A stretch of DNA of 64,000 nt from Solanum dulcamara (Eukaryota; Streptophyta; Magnoliopsida; Solanales; Solanaceae), in contig NC_077239.1 of NCBI RefSeq assembly GCF_947179165.1, forward strand, positions 71,568,134 through 71,632,133, read 5' to 3'. This document shows positions 45,536-59,351 of this stretch, one piece after another. Numbering within the stretch: the first letter of the stretch is position 1; every line of letters starts with the position of its first letter. Under the pieces are notes generated by a model that did no database searches, was not told where the DNA came from, and saw nothing but the letters and a program-made list of their open reading frames with translations. The position numbers and the translations under genes are program-made.

Positions 45536-48518
45536 TGTTGGAATACTATATAGAATTCACCCGAGATCACAAATTCACCCGAGATCACAAGTAAATCATT
45601 AAACAAAGATAAATAATTAAAAGGGAACATTAACCTTGTTCCGTTGTAATAACTTGTTTTGTCACGATCTAACCCATCGGGCCGTGCGGGTACCTACTCT
45701 AACACTTAGATAGGAGAACCCTTACAGAAATAACATACAGAAGTTTAACAATTGTCACATACCAACCTAAAAAGTCAGGAATACAGTATAATTGAAAATT
45801 TTAAAACTCGAAGTTTTATTACTAGAAATATACTAGCACCCCAATGCCTAACTCTCATCCCTTCTAGTTGGTCCGCTGCCAACTCTAATACAAATCAAGG
45901 CTTAACCCTTCTATCACATAAAGGAGTTTTCAAACTACGGGCCACTACTAACTCTGTTTAACAAGTCTATTACCTTTAGCTTTTACACCAACACCTGACC
46001 CTAGAATAATTAACATCTCACTTGGAAGAGGTAAACATTTAAGTGAACTAAGACTTACCTTATAACCTTACTGCCCCGCTATGGCGGTACTTATCCCGCT
46101 CTGACGACCTCGCCACAACGGGATTCCTCTCGCCAGAGCAGCCTGACCGGAGACAATAACTCTAACTTCTCTCCCAATCCCTTTTTTTTATATATACCAA
46201 CAGGACACCATCAATATCTGACTCTAAGTCACTCATCTTATTAAATCACACATCAACTGCTCTCCGCTTGGTTACCACGACCTCATACCTATGATACGGA
46301 TGCATATAACAATCATAAGATAATCTGAACATGCATATATATATAGAAGCACATTACCATTTTATCATTTTAAGAGCAATATACAATTTCACCGTGTAAA
46401 TATCAATTACAATTGTTAACATGGTAACACTTAGACCTTCGATCCTTTCATATCAATTATTACACAGAATGGGCATGCTCAATTATCATCAAGTCAGTTT
46501 CTCTATCATAACACATATAGTCAAGATCAATATACAGATGATAGTTACACAATGGTTCTCTCATGGAACCCATATCTAAACTATTAGTGTGTCGGCATGA
46601 CATTCGATTCAATATTTAGCATGTGTCGGAATGTGACACCCGATCTAATATATATGTCGGAATGCGATATCCGATCCAATATATGTGTCAAAACGTGACA
46701 ACAAATCCAATATATGTGTCGAAATGCGATACCCGATTCAATATCATAATCACAATGCATAATCACAGTCCATAACGAAAAGTTCACATACTTGGACAAT
46801 CAAGTAATTAGGTTCATTGCATGTAATTATTCAAAAATAGTCATTCGTTAGTTTTGTTTCATCTTATTGCATGAATGTGCATTACTCAACCATTTCACAT
46901 GGAACTGTCACTATGAAACAAACACATACACACACACATATATGGATCAATAGCCCCATACTGGACTCCTCCTTAATTATCACAAGTCTCACGATCTCAC
47001 TCTAACCCAACAATTTCCTTACACATTAACTTTACAAGGATCATCAACCATATCAACGAGAAGTATTAAGGTTAACAATCAAGAACTAGACTATCATATC
47101 TAGTCACAGCATAATCATAACCCATATAGTACATTTCTACCATAAACAACAATAACAACACATTCATCCATCCATACTCCTTGTCCTAAGGCCTAAACAT
47201 GAACTCTCTCATCCATTTATGATACATTATGCAATGGGAACCGATTTATAACTACTCAATTGAGAAACCTAGCCTATTTGGGCGCCAAGCAACTGCTGCA
47301 GAAGTCTGATTGCGAACCTTGAATCCTTTAGTGAAACTTAGTTTGTTCTTGGTCTAAAATAATAGCATAATACAAAATCAATCACAAATGACTTATATAC
47401 TTCCAAATTATATGCAAATCCCAAATCTCAGGCCCGTCCCATGATTTTTCCATCCAAACTAGGACTTTCTACCATTAGTTTTAAGCCAAAATCATCCCTC
47501 AATGATCACCCACCAACAATTGAGGGTTCTAGGAATTGAATTACAAGTTTAGGGAGTAAATTACTTATATTTAGCACAAATTAGAGTGAAAAATAGTAGA
47601 AAATAGCTCTAGGTCGCTTCTGGACTTTTAAGAATGAAGTGGGAATGAAATAAACCATTCTAGGATTTTTTTTGATTTTAAATTCCATCTTTCCCGTCAC
47701 AGTGGGACCATCCCGCTCTGGCGGTCCCGTCATAGCGGTTTTAGCAGAGACAATTCTTAATAAAAAGGGAATAACTCTTTAATCTGAACTTCAAATGAGG
47801 CAAATTCGATGGCGTTGGAAAGAAAATTCATAGACCCTAAATTTGGTAGGTTATGGACCACATAATTCATTATAGGCTGAGAGATATGGTCGTTTGAAGT
47901 TGGCCCTAGTTTGAACTCAAGTCCAAAATTAAATCGAAAAGACACTTTCAACTCAACTTTGAGATAGGAGCATAGTACGACCTTAATTCACAACTAATGC
48001 ACTCGCATATCAAGAAATTGATTCTAGTCTTATGGCGATAGAGATTCGTATACCTTTATCGCAAATATTTTTAGTAACGACGGGTTAGATCGTTACATGT
48101 TTGAACAACTTAATTTTCTAAACCTTGAAGAATTGCTCTTTTAGTAGTCTTTTCTGAGATGGAGGGAGAAGAGAAAAAGCATCATCTTCTGGTGTAGGGA
48201 CCATTCTTTTTAAAGATTCTAAAGTGCTTTTTTATAAAAGTTACTTTTTTTGAGAATGTTTTTCATGAAAGGTATATTTTCTCAGAATATCTATTCATGA
48301 AAGCTACATTTTTCTTATAAGTTTCTATCATAATTATAAGAAAAGGCTCGTGAGTTTTAACTCATCTAAAATATATTCATATTAATAAATATTTGCAGTT
48401 TAGTCCCAAATATATAATACCTTATTAGATAAAAAAAAGGGGGGCTTCTTTAAATGACAACATATTTATATATACAAATATATTAATATGTGAGTCAATA
48501 AAATAGAAATTACTAACG
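45536..48518 (-). repeat. 3' LTR of Copia element A, split by a solo LTR
   Basis: In minus orientation the LTR begins at 48518 (the expected TGTTAG start reads CGTTAG) directly after a polypurine tract CAAGTGGGAGAT, and ends ...TTCCAACA at 45536. About 540 bp remain once the nested solo LTR and one duplication copy are subtracted. It matches 63028-63520 along its length, including GAGATGGAGGGAGAAGAGAA and TTTAGTCCCAAATATATAAT. It begins 139 bases after the LEA stop. Confidence 0.8.
45660..48097 (-). mobile_element. Solo LTR (Gypsy chromovirus-like) nested in a Copia LTR
   Basis: A 2438-bp unit with inverted ends TGTCACGATCTAACCC and GGGTTAGATCGTTACA, flanked by the perfect 5-bp duplication TGTTT (45655-45659 and 48098-48102). 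There are no coding domains. Read on the minus strand it starts TGTAACGATCTAACCCG, the usual form for these LTRs. At 46589-46745 it contains about five units of 31-33 bp with GTGTCGGAATG and CGATCCAATATA. Confidence 0.88.
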
Positions 48519-48568
48519 ATCTCCCACTTGAACCACATATATTTTTGAAGAATCGTATATAGATGAGA

Positions 48569-49425
48569 ATTTTTTTGGTAACAAACCGTAAACTATTACC
48601 ATAATCATAAAGCACGAGTACAAATAAGGAGCACCTATTTTCAGAATAGAACATAGTCTCCAACTAATCCAAACTAGTTACAAATTAGATGCTGAATGGA
48701 GCTACTACCTTTCAAAGCCTTCTTAGAATTACTAAGTAGTTGTAATCTTTCAACTATTTCCTTCATCTGTGCGACTACCTCTTCTTTATGCACACTCTTG
48801 CCTTTAAATCTTTTCCAGTTCCTATCACACCAAGTATGGTATAAAATTGCTCCACAAATGGCTGATATCGTCTCCTTCTTAAATTGCTTCCAATGTTTTG
48901 TTTTAATTCTTCCCAGAACTTGTTTGATCCCCTCATTTTGTATTACAATTCCTGTCCATTGAATAGTGTCCTATCATACATTTCTTGTCCAGCTACGCTT
49001 TTCGAACAGATGCACTGTTGTTTCCATTAGTCCTTCCTCACACAGACAACATTTATTATCATCTACCTGGATATGCATTTTCATCTTCCTTTCTTGAGTA
49101 AGCAAGCTCCCTTGTATAGCCAGCCATACCATGAACCTATGCTTTGGTAATGCCAGTGATGTCCATACTAGATCAACAATGTTCAATGGATTTCGTTGTC
49201 CCACATGTGCTAAATAACTTTTAGTTATGGTATAAGAATCAATTTGTGATAACAAGTACATGCCCTGCATTCGACCCTTGATTTCATTGAGTTTCCTCCA
49301 ATACCAACTGCTATCTGCAGGTGCCCTATGCTCCCATATATTCCTATCTCTCTTCATGTATAGTTTATGTACCATTTGATCCATTATGACTCTTTGTTCA
49401 TAGCTAGTTGCAATTTCCCAGCACA
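48569..49425 (-). mobile_element. 5'-truncated L1 LINE in Copia A, 8-bp duplication
   Basis: 857 bp of the 3' end of an L1 LINE, flanked by AGATGAGA (48561-48568 and 49426-49433), with the A-tail appearing as T7 at the low end. The minus strand encodes a zf-RVT region with FMVWLAIQGSLLTQERK and the Cys pair CCLCEEG (about 49050), then HLFEKRSW. It is the same domain as in the 14842-17096 LINE. The frame is incomplete and has no reverse transcriptase. Confidence 0.85.
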
Positions 49426-49834
49426 AGATGAGACTTTATTGTGCACAAATTTTTGCTATTTTAATTGAAATATCTCAAAATAATTTGGTCCATCAATAAT
49501 ATCACTATAGAATCTAAAGGGTTTTTGTAACATATATTCGTAACTAAATTCATCAATGGTCACAATTATCAGTAATACTAATGACATAAATTAAATACGA
49601 AAATTACATATAAAATGATCTAAGTCATGTCTATTTTCAACTAGTTCTACTTTATGACTTTAACATTTCAGAATCACTTTCTAATACCTTATGAAAAACC
49701 ACAAAAGAAAGTTAATATCTTTATTTATTAGAGTTATCAATAAAACATGAAATTCCTAAATTTCATAAAACTTCAATATGTACAGAAAATAAATTTTAAC
49801 ATGTCAAAAACATATATAAAATGACAAACTCTCA

Positions 49835-52800
49835 CTAAAGTGATTCATCATCAAATCTGACAACACCCATATGAGTCACATGCACATGAAACACTTTAGT
49901 AGACGGAAAACTATTCGTAAGCGAATCCCCAATCTTATGTCAATTGATCATATTTGTAGAAACTGGATGATGTGCATAAAACAACTCTGAACTCTTTTTT
50001 TCACAATCAGAAATTTAATGTCAATGTGCTTTGACTTTGATGAACTTTGATTGTTCTTCGAATATAACTCAACTGATTTATCATCACAATAAATTTTCAA
50101 TGGTCTCTCTATGCCACTGGCTATTTGTATTTTGGTGATAAAATTTCTCTGTCATATTCCTTGATTTGATGCTTCATAGCAGGCTACAAATTCAGCTTCC
50201 ATGGTAGAAAAAACTATTAATGTTTATTTCACACTCTTCCAAAAAATAACTCCTCCGGCCAACATGAAATATAACCTGATGTGGATCTCCTACTATTAAG
50301 ACACCCAGCAAAATTCGAATTGAAGTATCCTACAATCTTTAAGTGATCTGACTTTCAATAAGTAAGCATGTAATCTTTAATTCTTTGAACATACCTCATA
50401 ACCCATTTTGTTGTTTTTCAATAATACATTCCCAGGTTACTTAAATATCGCCCCAATATTTTTACTATGTACGCTATATTTAGACGCGTACAAACTTGTG
50501 CATACACGAAACTTTCCACTACTGAAGCATATGGGATTTTGTCCATATCTTTCTTCTCTATGTCCAAATTTGGAACATTGACACAAATTAAATTTATCAC
50601 CTTTTGTCACAGGTTATCTCCTGGTGCACAGTTTTTTATATGCCAAATCTACTTAACATCTTTTCGATATAAGTCTTTTGCGACAATCCAAGTATGTTTC
50701 TGGTACGATTTCTATGGATCTCTATATCCAGAATAAAGGATGTCTCACCAAGATCTTTCATTTCAAATATATTGGATAAAAATTTCTTGATTTCATACAA
50801 TAAACCTACATCGCTACTTGCTAGTAGAATTTCATCTACATATAGTACAAGGATAATAAATTTGCTCCCATTGAACTTGAGATATATACATTGATCAACA
50901 GTGTTTTTTCTTAAAACCAAAAGAAGTTATTACCTGATCAAACTTCTAGTACCATTGATGAGATGCTTGTTTAAATCATATATGGACTTCTTAAGTTCAC
51001 ATACAATGTGCTTTGAATTTTGAGACTCAGGTTTCTGATTGCACCATATATATTGTTTCCTCAATGTCTCCATCGAGAAATGCAGTCATTATGTCCATTT
51101 GATGAAGCTATAAGTCATAATGAGCTATAAGTGCCATAATGATTCTAAAAGAATCTTTCGATTAAACTGGTGAAAAAATCTCTTTGAAATTTATGTCTTC
51201 CTTTTGAGTGAATCCCTTGGCAACTAGACGTTGCTTTATCTATTAGATCATTTTCACTAGTAGAATGAATATTATCAAATTCCTCTTCAAATACAATTTA
51301 TTTGTTTTGAATGTTTCCTCCATAATCAACATCCTCAATAAATTTGATATTTTCTATTTCGAAAAAAAATCTGTTTTAGGACTCATAAAACTTAAAACCT
51401 CTCGATCTTTTTGAGTAACCTTCAAAGTAGTAAATAATAGCTCTTGAATCCAGTTTCTTTTCATTAGGATTGTAAGACCTTGCTTCAGCTAGACATCCCA
51501 AGCCATGTAAGTGCCTAATACTGGGCTTTATATGAGTCCACAATTCGTACGGGGTTTTAGTTATTGCTTTGCTTGGAACTCTATTTTATATGTAAACTGC
51601 AGTTTTTAGTGCTTCTCCCCAAAGTAATTCAGGTAAAGAAGAATGACTAATCTTATTTCTTATCATATCATTTAGAGTTCGATTTAGTCTCTCAGATACA
51701 TTATTTTGATGCGGAGTTCCTGACATGGTGTATTGAGGTACAATTTCACACTCTATTAATTATTTTGTAAAAGTTTCTGGACGTTGTTCACTTGATTCAT
51801 CATATATACCGTAGTATTTTCCTCCACGATAAGATTTGATAGCCTTAGTTTTTTGCCTAATTGAGTGTCAACTTCAGCTTTGAAAATTTTCAAAACATCC
51901 AATGATTACGACTTCTAATGAATTAAATAACGATATCCATAACGATAGTAATCATCTATAAAGTTAATAAAATATTGTTGACCATTCTATGAAGCTGTAG
52001 GGAAAGGACCATAAATGTTCGTATGTATCAACTCTAAAGGTTCTTTACTCCTATAAGCACTTATTTTTCTTATATTTGTTTGTTTTTCCATAATGCATTC
52101 TATACAGATTTTAAAATTTGATAAATCAAGGGAATCAAGAATTCCTTCTAACACAAGCCTTTGTATTCTTTGTTTTGAAATATGACTCAATCGCTTATGC
52201 CATAACATTGATGGATTCTCATTTATTAATTGCGCTCAGTACCAAAATTACTTGAATACAGATTTTTATTGTTGCATAAGGTTTGACTGTCTAATTTATA
52301 TAATGTATTAATGAGAGTACTACTTCCAATAATATCAAAATTTAGAGAAATACTGCAACTTCCATTTCCAATAGAATAAGTATATCTAGATTTGTCCAAA
52401 CAAGAAATAGAAATTAAGTTTCATCTAAATGACCATACAACAAAAGCTTCCTCTAATTTCAAATAAAAATCAGTATCTAATAAAATTCTAAAGACACCAA
52501 TAGCCTCCACAATTGCTTTATTTTTATTGCCCACATGTATCTTTCAGCATCAATTGATATTCGACTTCTTAAGCAATCTTGCATAGTGGCACTTACTTGA
52601 GTAGTTGCACTCGAATCTATGCACCAAGTGTCACTAGGTACCATAGCCAAATTAACTTCTGTACAAAAAAAAATTGAGAAGTTTATCTTTTTTTTAATGC
52701 CAAGCATTGTATTTGAAACATTCTTTCTTCATATGAAAAGGTTTCTTACAAAAGAAACAGGGCTTTTAATTCTTAGACTCCAATGTTCCTTTGTATCTAG

Positions 52801-53530
52801 TTTCTTTATTCTTACTCATTTTTTTCCCTTTTTTGCTTAGGTAAAACAACTTTAGTTTCAGAGGTAGATGTCAAATGAGCACTTTCAATCTGGATTCGTC
52901 GAATGTGAATTACTTCTACTTCTAACTAAAGGTGAACAACCAACATTGGAAGCAAATAGAAAGCCCCCGCCCACATTGAGCTACATTGAGCCATAAACTC
53001 ATTCAATGACCATTTTTTTCTTTGAGTATTATATGAAGTTTTGAATTGACTAAATTGTGTAGGAAGAGAGATCAGAATCAGGTGCACAAGTATGTCATTA
53101 GACAATTCAAGCTTGAAGGACCTGAGTTCTGTCACAAGATTAGACATTTCCATAATGTACTCCCTTATGTTTCCTTGACCCTTATATCGCATTGAAACAA
53201 TCTTATTAAGAATAGTACTTGTTTCAAACATTCCGTTAGCAGTGAATCGGTGTGCAATTTTTTTTAAGAAACCTTTGGCATCTTCATTCTCTATTATACC
53301 ACCCTTTTAGAATTTCGGAATTGAGTGTTGCATTATCATCAAAATCATACAATTTGATTGCTCTCACTTCTCATCTACAAACTTTTGTTCATTTATGCTA
53401 GTTTCGTTCAAGTCCGCAGGACAATCAAATCTTAATGGGTAGTCAAGATCCATGCAATCAAACACAATCATGATGTGCTTTTTTTATTTCTTAAAGTTTG
53501 TGCCGTTGAGCACAAGAATGTTGTTCATAT
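49835..53530 (-). pseudogene. Copia A gag-pol remnant
   Basis: Order on the minus strand: gag (MNNILVLNGTNF at about 53530; MRYKGQGNIREYIMEMSNLV in 52926-53231), protease (WCIDSSATTQ at about 52617, with DSGAT changed to DSSAT), GAG-pre-integrase (LWHKRLSHIS, 52208), integrase remains, reverse transcriptase (FIILVLYVDEILLASSD at about 50830, with the second catalytic Asp of YVDD replaced by Glu) and RNase H ending LTKGLPTKVFH near 49860. Many stops and frame breaks occur, so it is inactive. Such a polyprotein would package RNA, process itself, reverse-transcribe and integrate. Confidence 0.85.
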
Positions 53531-53560
53531 TAGCAGATATATAAGACACTATAAGATAAA

Positions 53561-54262
53561 ATAAGTAACACACAATTAATCAATTAAATAAATCATGTAC
53601 ATGTGAAGATAAGTAAATTAAATAAAGTTGAAGCAACAATAATAAATAATTTAATATACATTTATCAAACACACACACATATATAAAAAGGTGAGCCCGT
53701 CTCAAGATACCTAACACAACATTATCATTCAGTCTTTGAACTGAAATAATAACTTGTAAGTGGTACTCTTATATATAGTTCATAAACATTGATTACTAAA
53801 ACGGCCTAACAATATGCTTTTCTTTGGACAGACATATTATTGGCATGAATTACTAAATATGTTATATATTCATGACTATCCATAATCTGGCCAAAATAAT
53901 TTCCTTTGGGATAATCACTTTGCATAGATAAAACATGTTTACATGTTTAAAGTAAATAGAACTTACACAATAGAAATTACTTTGGCAACATATTATTTTC
54001 AATTTTTTCACTTACGAACTAGAAACATAAATAATATAATGACACAAAATATTTTTACAAATCTTGTCAAGAAAAAAATAATAATATGCAAAGGCTTTAT
54101 CCAAGGCATGTAAAATTTTGACAACACTTTGCCCATGATGTCGGGTCTTATAGCCGTTGCAAGATGTTGTGCTCGCTTTTGAATCTAACATATTTCAAAT
54201 TACAAAATTTAAAAATAAATTTTATCTCTATGAAAATTAGCAACTTCAAAAAAGGTCATTTT
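53561..54262. other. Copia A leader-side DNA
   Basis: AT-rich sequence between Copia A gag and the Copia B LTR. A short less AT-rich part (54110-54190) has no recognisable feature. It is probably the untranslated leader of Copia A, but no primer-binding site was found. Confidence 0.3.
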
Positions 54263-54534
54263 TGTTATGAATTAACTTAACTTAGCAATTAGCAAAATAA
54301 TTAAAAGGAGATATATTGGAAAGAGAAAGTAGAAACAAAGGAGAAAAGAGAAATGCCGTTTAGTATTATTTTGTATCTGTATCTGTGTATGTTCCTTGCC
54401 ATGCTAAAAGATGGCAATATATATAGGCTAGGTATAGAGTGAAAACTAATGGGTTGCCCACTTTCAGTGGGCCCCACGTGAATAAAAAAATAATTGATAG
54501 TGGACAACTAAATACCACCACTAACTTTCTAACA
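54263..54534 (-). repeat. 3' LTR of Copia B
   Basis: Plus strand TGTTATGAATTAACTTAAC at the low edge and TTTCTAACA at the high edge, followed by CTCCCCCTT, the inverted polypurine tract. A CACGTG core lies at about 54476. Confidence 0.9.
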
Positions 54535-54789
54535 CTCCCCCTTGGATGTCCACGTGTAATTTGCCTCCATAGATATTGTGTTTCCTTAAAACCTTACTAG
54601 GAAAAACCCAGTGGGAAAAAGCCTAGTGAAAGAAAAAGAGTACACACATCTGGTAATACACCTTGAATACCGCCTCATTAAAAACCTTACTAGGAAACCC
54701 AGTGGGACAAAACCTTGGTTAAGGAAAAAAGAGTGCAACGCGTAATTTACTCCCCTGATGAAAACTTCATTTGATATTTTAGAGACGGC

Positions 54790-57700
54790 GCATTCCAACC
54801 TTTTATCTCAATTTCTCAAAAGTTGATGTTGGTAATGCCTTTGTGAATAAATCTGTAAGTTTATCACTTGAACGAACTTGTTGTATATTAATATCACCAT
54901 TCTTCTGGAGATCATGTGTGAAGAATAATTTTGGTGAAATATGTTTCATTCTGTCTCCTTTTATGAAGCCACCTTTTAATTGAGCTATGCACGCGACATT
55001 GTCTTCGAATATAACTGTGGGTACTTTACTGTTATTTTTCTTTGATGAACTGTATCATTGATCTCAACCACACATATTCTCTACTTGCTTCATGAATTAT
55101 TATTATTTCAGCATGATTTGAAGAAGTAGCAATAATAGACTGCTTTGTAGATCGCCATGATATAGCAGTTCCTTCGTGTGTAAATAGATAACCTGTCTGA
55201 GATCGAGCTTTATGTGGATCTGATAAATAACCTGCATCTGCATAACCAATAAGGTCTGCGCAACCTTTGTTAGTATAAAACAAACTCATATCAATAGTAC
55301 CCTTCAGGTATCACAAAATATGTTTGATACCGTTCTAATGCCTTCGCGTTGGGGATGAACTATATCTTGCCAACAAATTAACAAAAAATATTATATCAGG
55401 TCTGGTTATGTTAGCAAGATACATAAGTGCACCAATAGCACTGAGATATGGTACTTCAGGACCAAAAATTTCTTCATCCTCTTCTACAGGTCGAAATGAA
55501 TCCTTTTCCACTTCAAGTGATTGAACAAACATTGGAGTACTTAATGGATGTGCTTTGTCCATGTAAAATATTTTTAAGATTTTCTCAATGTAGGCAGATT
55601 GATGAACAAAAACCCCGTCTGCTAAATGTTCAATTTGCATACCTAGACAAAGTTTTGTCTTTCCAAGGTCTTTCATTTCAAATTCTTTCTTTAGATATTC
55701 AATTGCCTTTTGTACCTCTTCAGAGGTTCCAATGAGATTTATGTCATCAACATAAACGGCGAGTATAACAAACTCTGATTTCGTTTTCTTAATAAAAATA
55801 TATGGACAAATAACATCATTGATATAGCCTTCATTTATTAAGTACTCACTTAGGAGATTATACCACAGGCACCCTGATTGTTTCATACCATATAATGATC
55901 TTTGTAGTTTTATTGAGTACATTTCTCAAGACTTTTTACATGCTGCAGACAATTTTAATCCTTTTAGAATTTTTATTTAAATTTCATTATCAAGTGAACC
56001 ATAAGGGTAAGCTGTAACTACATCCATTAGATGTATTTCAAAATTTTTATGTACAGCTAAACTGATGAGATATCGAAAAGTTATTCTATCCATAATCGGT
56101 GAATATGTTTCTTCATAGTTGACTCCGAGTTTTTGAGAGAATCCTTGTGTAACAAGGCGTGCCTTATATATTATAATTTCATTTTTCTCATTTTATTTTC
56201 GTACAAAAATCCATTTATAGCCAACTTGTTTTATACCTTCTGGGGTTTGAACTATAGGTCCAAAAACCTTACGTTTAGCAAGTGAGTCTAATTCTGATTG
56301 AATTGCCTTTTGCCATTCTGGCCAATCACATCTACGCCGACATTCTTCGATTTATTTAGGCTCAAGACTTTCACTATCTTGCATGAGGTTAATTGCAACA
56401 TTATATGAAAAAATATTATCCACCGTAATTTTTGATCGATCTAGATTTATCTCATCACCGGTAGAACTTATTAAAAGTTCTTCATTCACTTGAGTCTCGG
56501 ATTCACTGATTTCTTCTGGAATATCAGGATTACTCAAATGTTGACCTTCTTCAGGAAGTTCTTGTGTAGTATCATCTTTATTATTTTTTACGATTCTCTT
56601 TCTAGGATTTTTATCCTTTGAACCTAGTGGTCTACCACGCTTCTGGTGTGTTTGGGATTCAAAAGCTTTGATACTTGTAGATGGTCCTTTTGGGATATCA
56701 ATCCGGATAGGCACATTAACTGCAGGGATATGTGACTTAGTTATTCATTTTAAATCAGTAAATGCATCTGGCATTTGATTTGCTATTTTTTGTAAGTGGA
56801 TGATCTTCTGGACTTCCTGCTCACATGTGCGGGTACGTGGATCAAAATGTGATAGTGATGAAACTTTTCCACGCAATTTCTTTTTCTTTTTCGGGTTCCG
56901 TTTTCTCTCCCCCTAATGGCGGAAGAAGTATTTCATCAAATCGACAATCTGCAAATCAAGCAGTAAATAAATCTCCAGTCAATGGTTCAAGATATCAAAT
57001 TATGGAGGGTGACTCAAACCTAACATATATGTCCAACCTTCGTTGAGGGCCCATTTTTGTACGTTGTGGTGGTGCTACAGTCCCGTATACCGCACAACTA
57101 AAAATTCTTAAATGGGCTATATTTGGTTCATGACCAAATACTAATTGTGATGAAGAGTATTTATTATAATGTGTCGGTCTGAGACATACAAGTGCTGCTG
57201 CATGTAAGATAGCATGACCCCAAACAGTAATTGACAATTTTGTTTTCATTAGTAGAGGTGTTGCTATCAATTGTAGGTGCTTTATAAATGACTCTGCAAG
57301 GCCATTTTGAGTATGAACATGAACAACAAGATGTTCAATTTTTATCCCAATGGATAAGCAATAATCATTAAAAGCTTGGGATGTAAATTCTCCAGCATTA
57401 TCAAGGCGAATGGTCTTAATTGGATAATCTGGGAATTGCGCCCTTAATCTTATTATTTGTGCCAACAACTTTGCAAACATCAGGTTGCGGGATGATAAGA
57501 GTCACACATGAGAACATCTAGATGATGCATCTATTAGGACCATAAAATATCTAAACAATCTATTAGGTGGATAAATAGGTCCACATATATCTTTATGTAT
57601 ACGCTCTAAAAAGCTAGGAGATTCAATACCAACCTTCAGGGTCGATGGTCTGGCAATTAATTTGCATTGATAACAAACAGCACATGAAAATTAATTATTT

Positions 57701-59273
57701 GTAAGAATCTTCTAGTTCTTTAATGGATGTCCAGTTGATTTTTCATGAATTCGTCTCATCATTATTGATCCAGGATGACCTATTTGATCATGCCATAACA
57801 CAAATGTATTTGGATCAGTAAACTTCTGGTTTACGATCATATGTGTTTCAATTGCACTATTTTTTGCATAATATAGGCCAGATGACAGAGTTGGTAATTT
57901 TTTCAAAATATATTTCTGGCCTGAGACACTCTTGGTTATACCAAGATATTCAATATTAATTATATTTAGTATCTCAACATAATATCCATTTCTGCGGATA
58001 TCTTTATAACTTAACAAGTTTCTTGGGGATTTAGAAGAAAATAGTGCATCTTCTATAATAATTTTTGTCCCCTTAGACAGAATTATATTAGCTCTTCCAG
58101 AGCCTTCTATCATTTTTGAATTACCAGAAATTGTAGTGACATTTGCTTTTCTTCTTAGCAAGTTAGAAAAATATTTCTGGTCTTTAAATATAGCATGGGT
58201 TGTGCCACTATCAATTACACAAATATCCTTGTGATTGATCACTGATCCAAATAAAATTTGAGGCATATTCATATTGTTCTTTAAAAAGAAAATAAAGTAA
58301 ATATTATAATTAAGACATGATTTATTACACAAATTTACTAGGATTAAAAAAAATACAAACTTAAAATTTGGTAAAAATTACATATTATTAGTCTTATCGA
58401 TATTCATATTGTCATGTGGAAAATTAAAGAAGTCAGCTACATCAAGGCACTTTGATGACCGGCAAGTTCGCGATCAGTACCCCACACCTCCACATCTATG
58501 ACATATGCTTTCTGAATTTTTCTTGGGTAAAGCTTTTGGCTTTTTACCCTGCCTTTTATATTGTAGATCATTTCTCAATGCCAACCGAGCATCATGATTA
58601 TAATTTCTTTTTCGCCCATGACCACGACCACGACTGGGGCCATGACATCTTTCTCGTTGGTTATAATTTGCCTAATTCACTTCTAGGAGTGGCAAAGAAA
58701 CAACAGGCCGACTATCATGATTTTTTATTAATAGTTCATTGTGGCGTTCAACAATCAGAAGGTGAGAAAGTAATTCATAATATTTTTTAAATTCTTTTTC
58801 ACGATATTGCTGCTGCAGGAGCATATTCGCGGGTGGAAATGTGGAGTATGCCTTTTCAAGTTTATCTTGCTCAGTGATCTCTTCTCCGCATAAACTTAAC
58901 TGAGTTATAATTCTAAACAGAGCAGAATTATATTCAGTTATATTTTTGAAATCCATTAATCTCAGATTTAGCCAATCATGACGAGCTTGTGGAAGTATGA
59001 CCAACTTCAGGTGGTCATATCTTTCTTTTAAATTTTTCCACAATTTAAGGGGGTCTTTTAATGTGAGATATTGTAATTTTAGCCCTCGTCAAGATGGTGG
59101 CAGAGAAAAATCATAGCTTTTGTACGGTCTTGACTATATGCCGTGTTATCATCTTTGATGGTGTCTGTCAGACCCATTAATTCTAGATGAATTTCGGCAT
59201 CAAGTGCCCATGATGAGTAGCCTTTTCCAGAGATATCAAGAACAGTAAATTCAAGTTTTGAAATATTTGCCAT
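54790..59273 (-). pseudogene. Copia B gag-pol remnant
   Basis: On the minus strand: gag (MANISKLEF at 59273; WKNLKERYDHLK and ITEYNSALFRI in 58672-59043), a zinc knuckle near 58500 (CHRCGG), protease with an intact DSGTT (about 58212), GAG-pre-integrase (LWHDQIGHPG, about 57790), integrase (IRLDNAGEFTSQAFNDYC and GLAESFIKHL, 56995-57480), a low-complexity connector (56352-56714), reverse transcriptase with YVDD at about 55750 and RNase H (YADAGYLSDPHKARSQTGY, 55230). The C-terminus LTDLFTKALPTSTFEKL ends near 54795. At least five frame breaks or stops separate these blocks. Catalytic motifs are mostly kept, so inactivation looks fairly recent. Confidence 0.88.
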
Positions 59274-59351
59274 TTTATAAAAATAAAATTAAATAAAAAT
59301 CTTACCATTTTTGTTACCTTGAATAAATAGCAGAGCTTCGTGCTGATAACG

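Larger units (their letters stand above)
48519..53560 (-). mobile_element. Copia element A, internal region
   Basis: Ty1-Copia internal region on the minus strand, from gag near 53530 to the polypurine tract at 48519-48530. It carries the L1 insertion at 48569-49425. Its 3' LTR is the adjoining 45536-48518. The 5' LTR is not adjacent: DNA between 53560 and the Copia B LTR at 54263 shows no LTR. The LTR-like copy at 63028-63520 may be the displaced 5' LTR or a separate relic. Confidence 0.75.
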
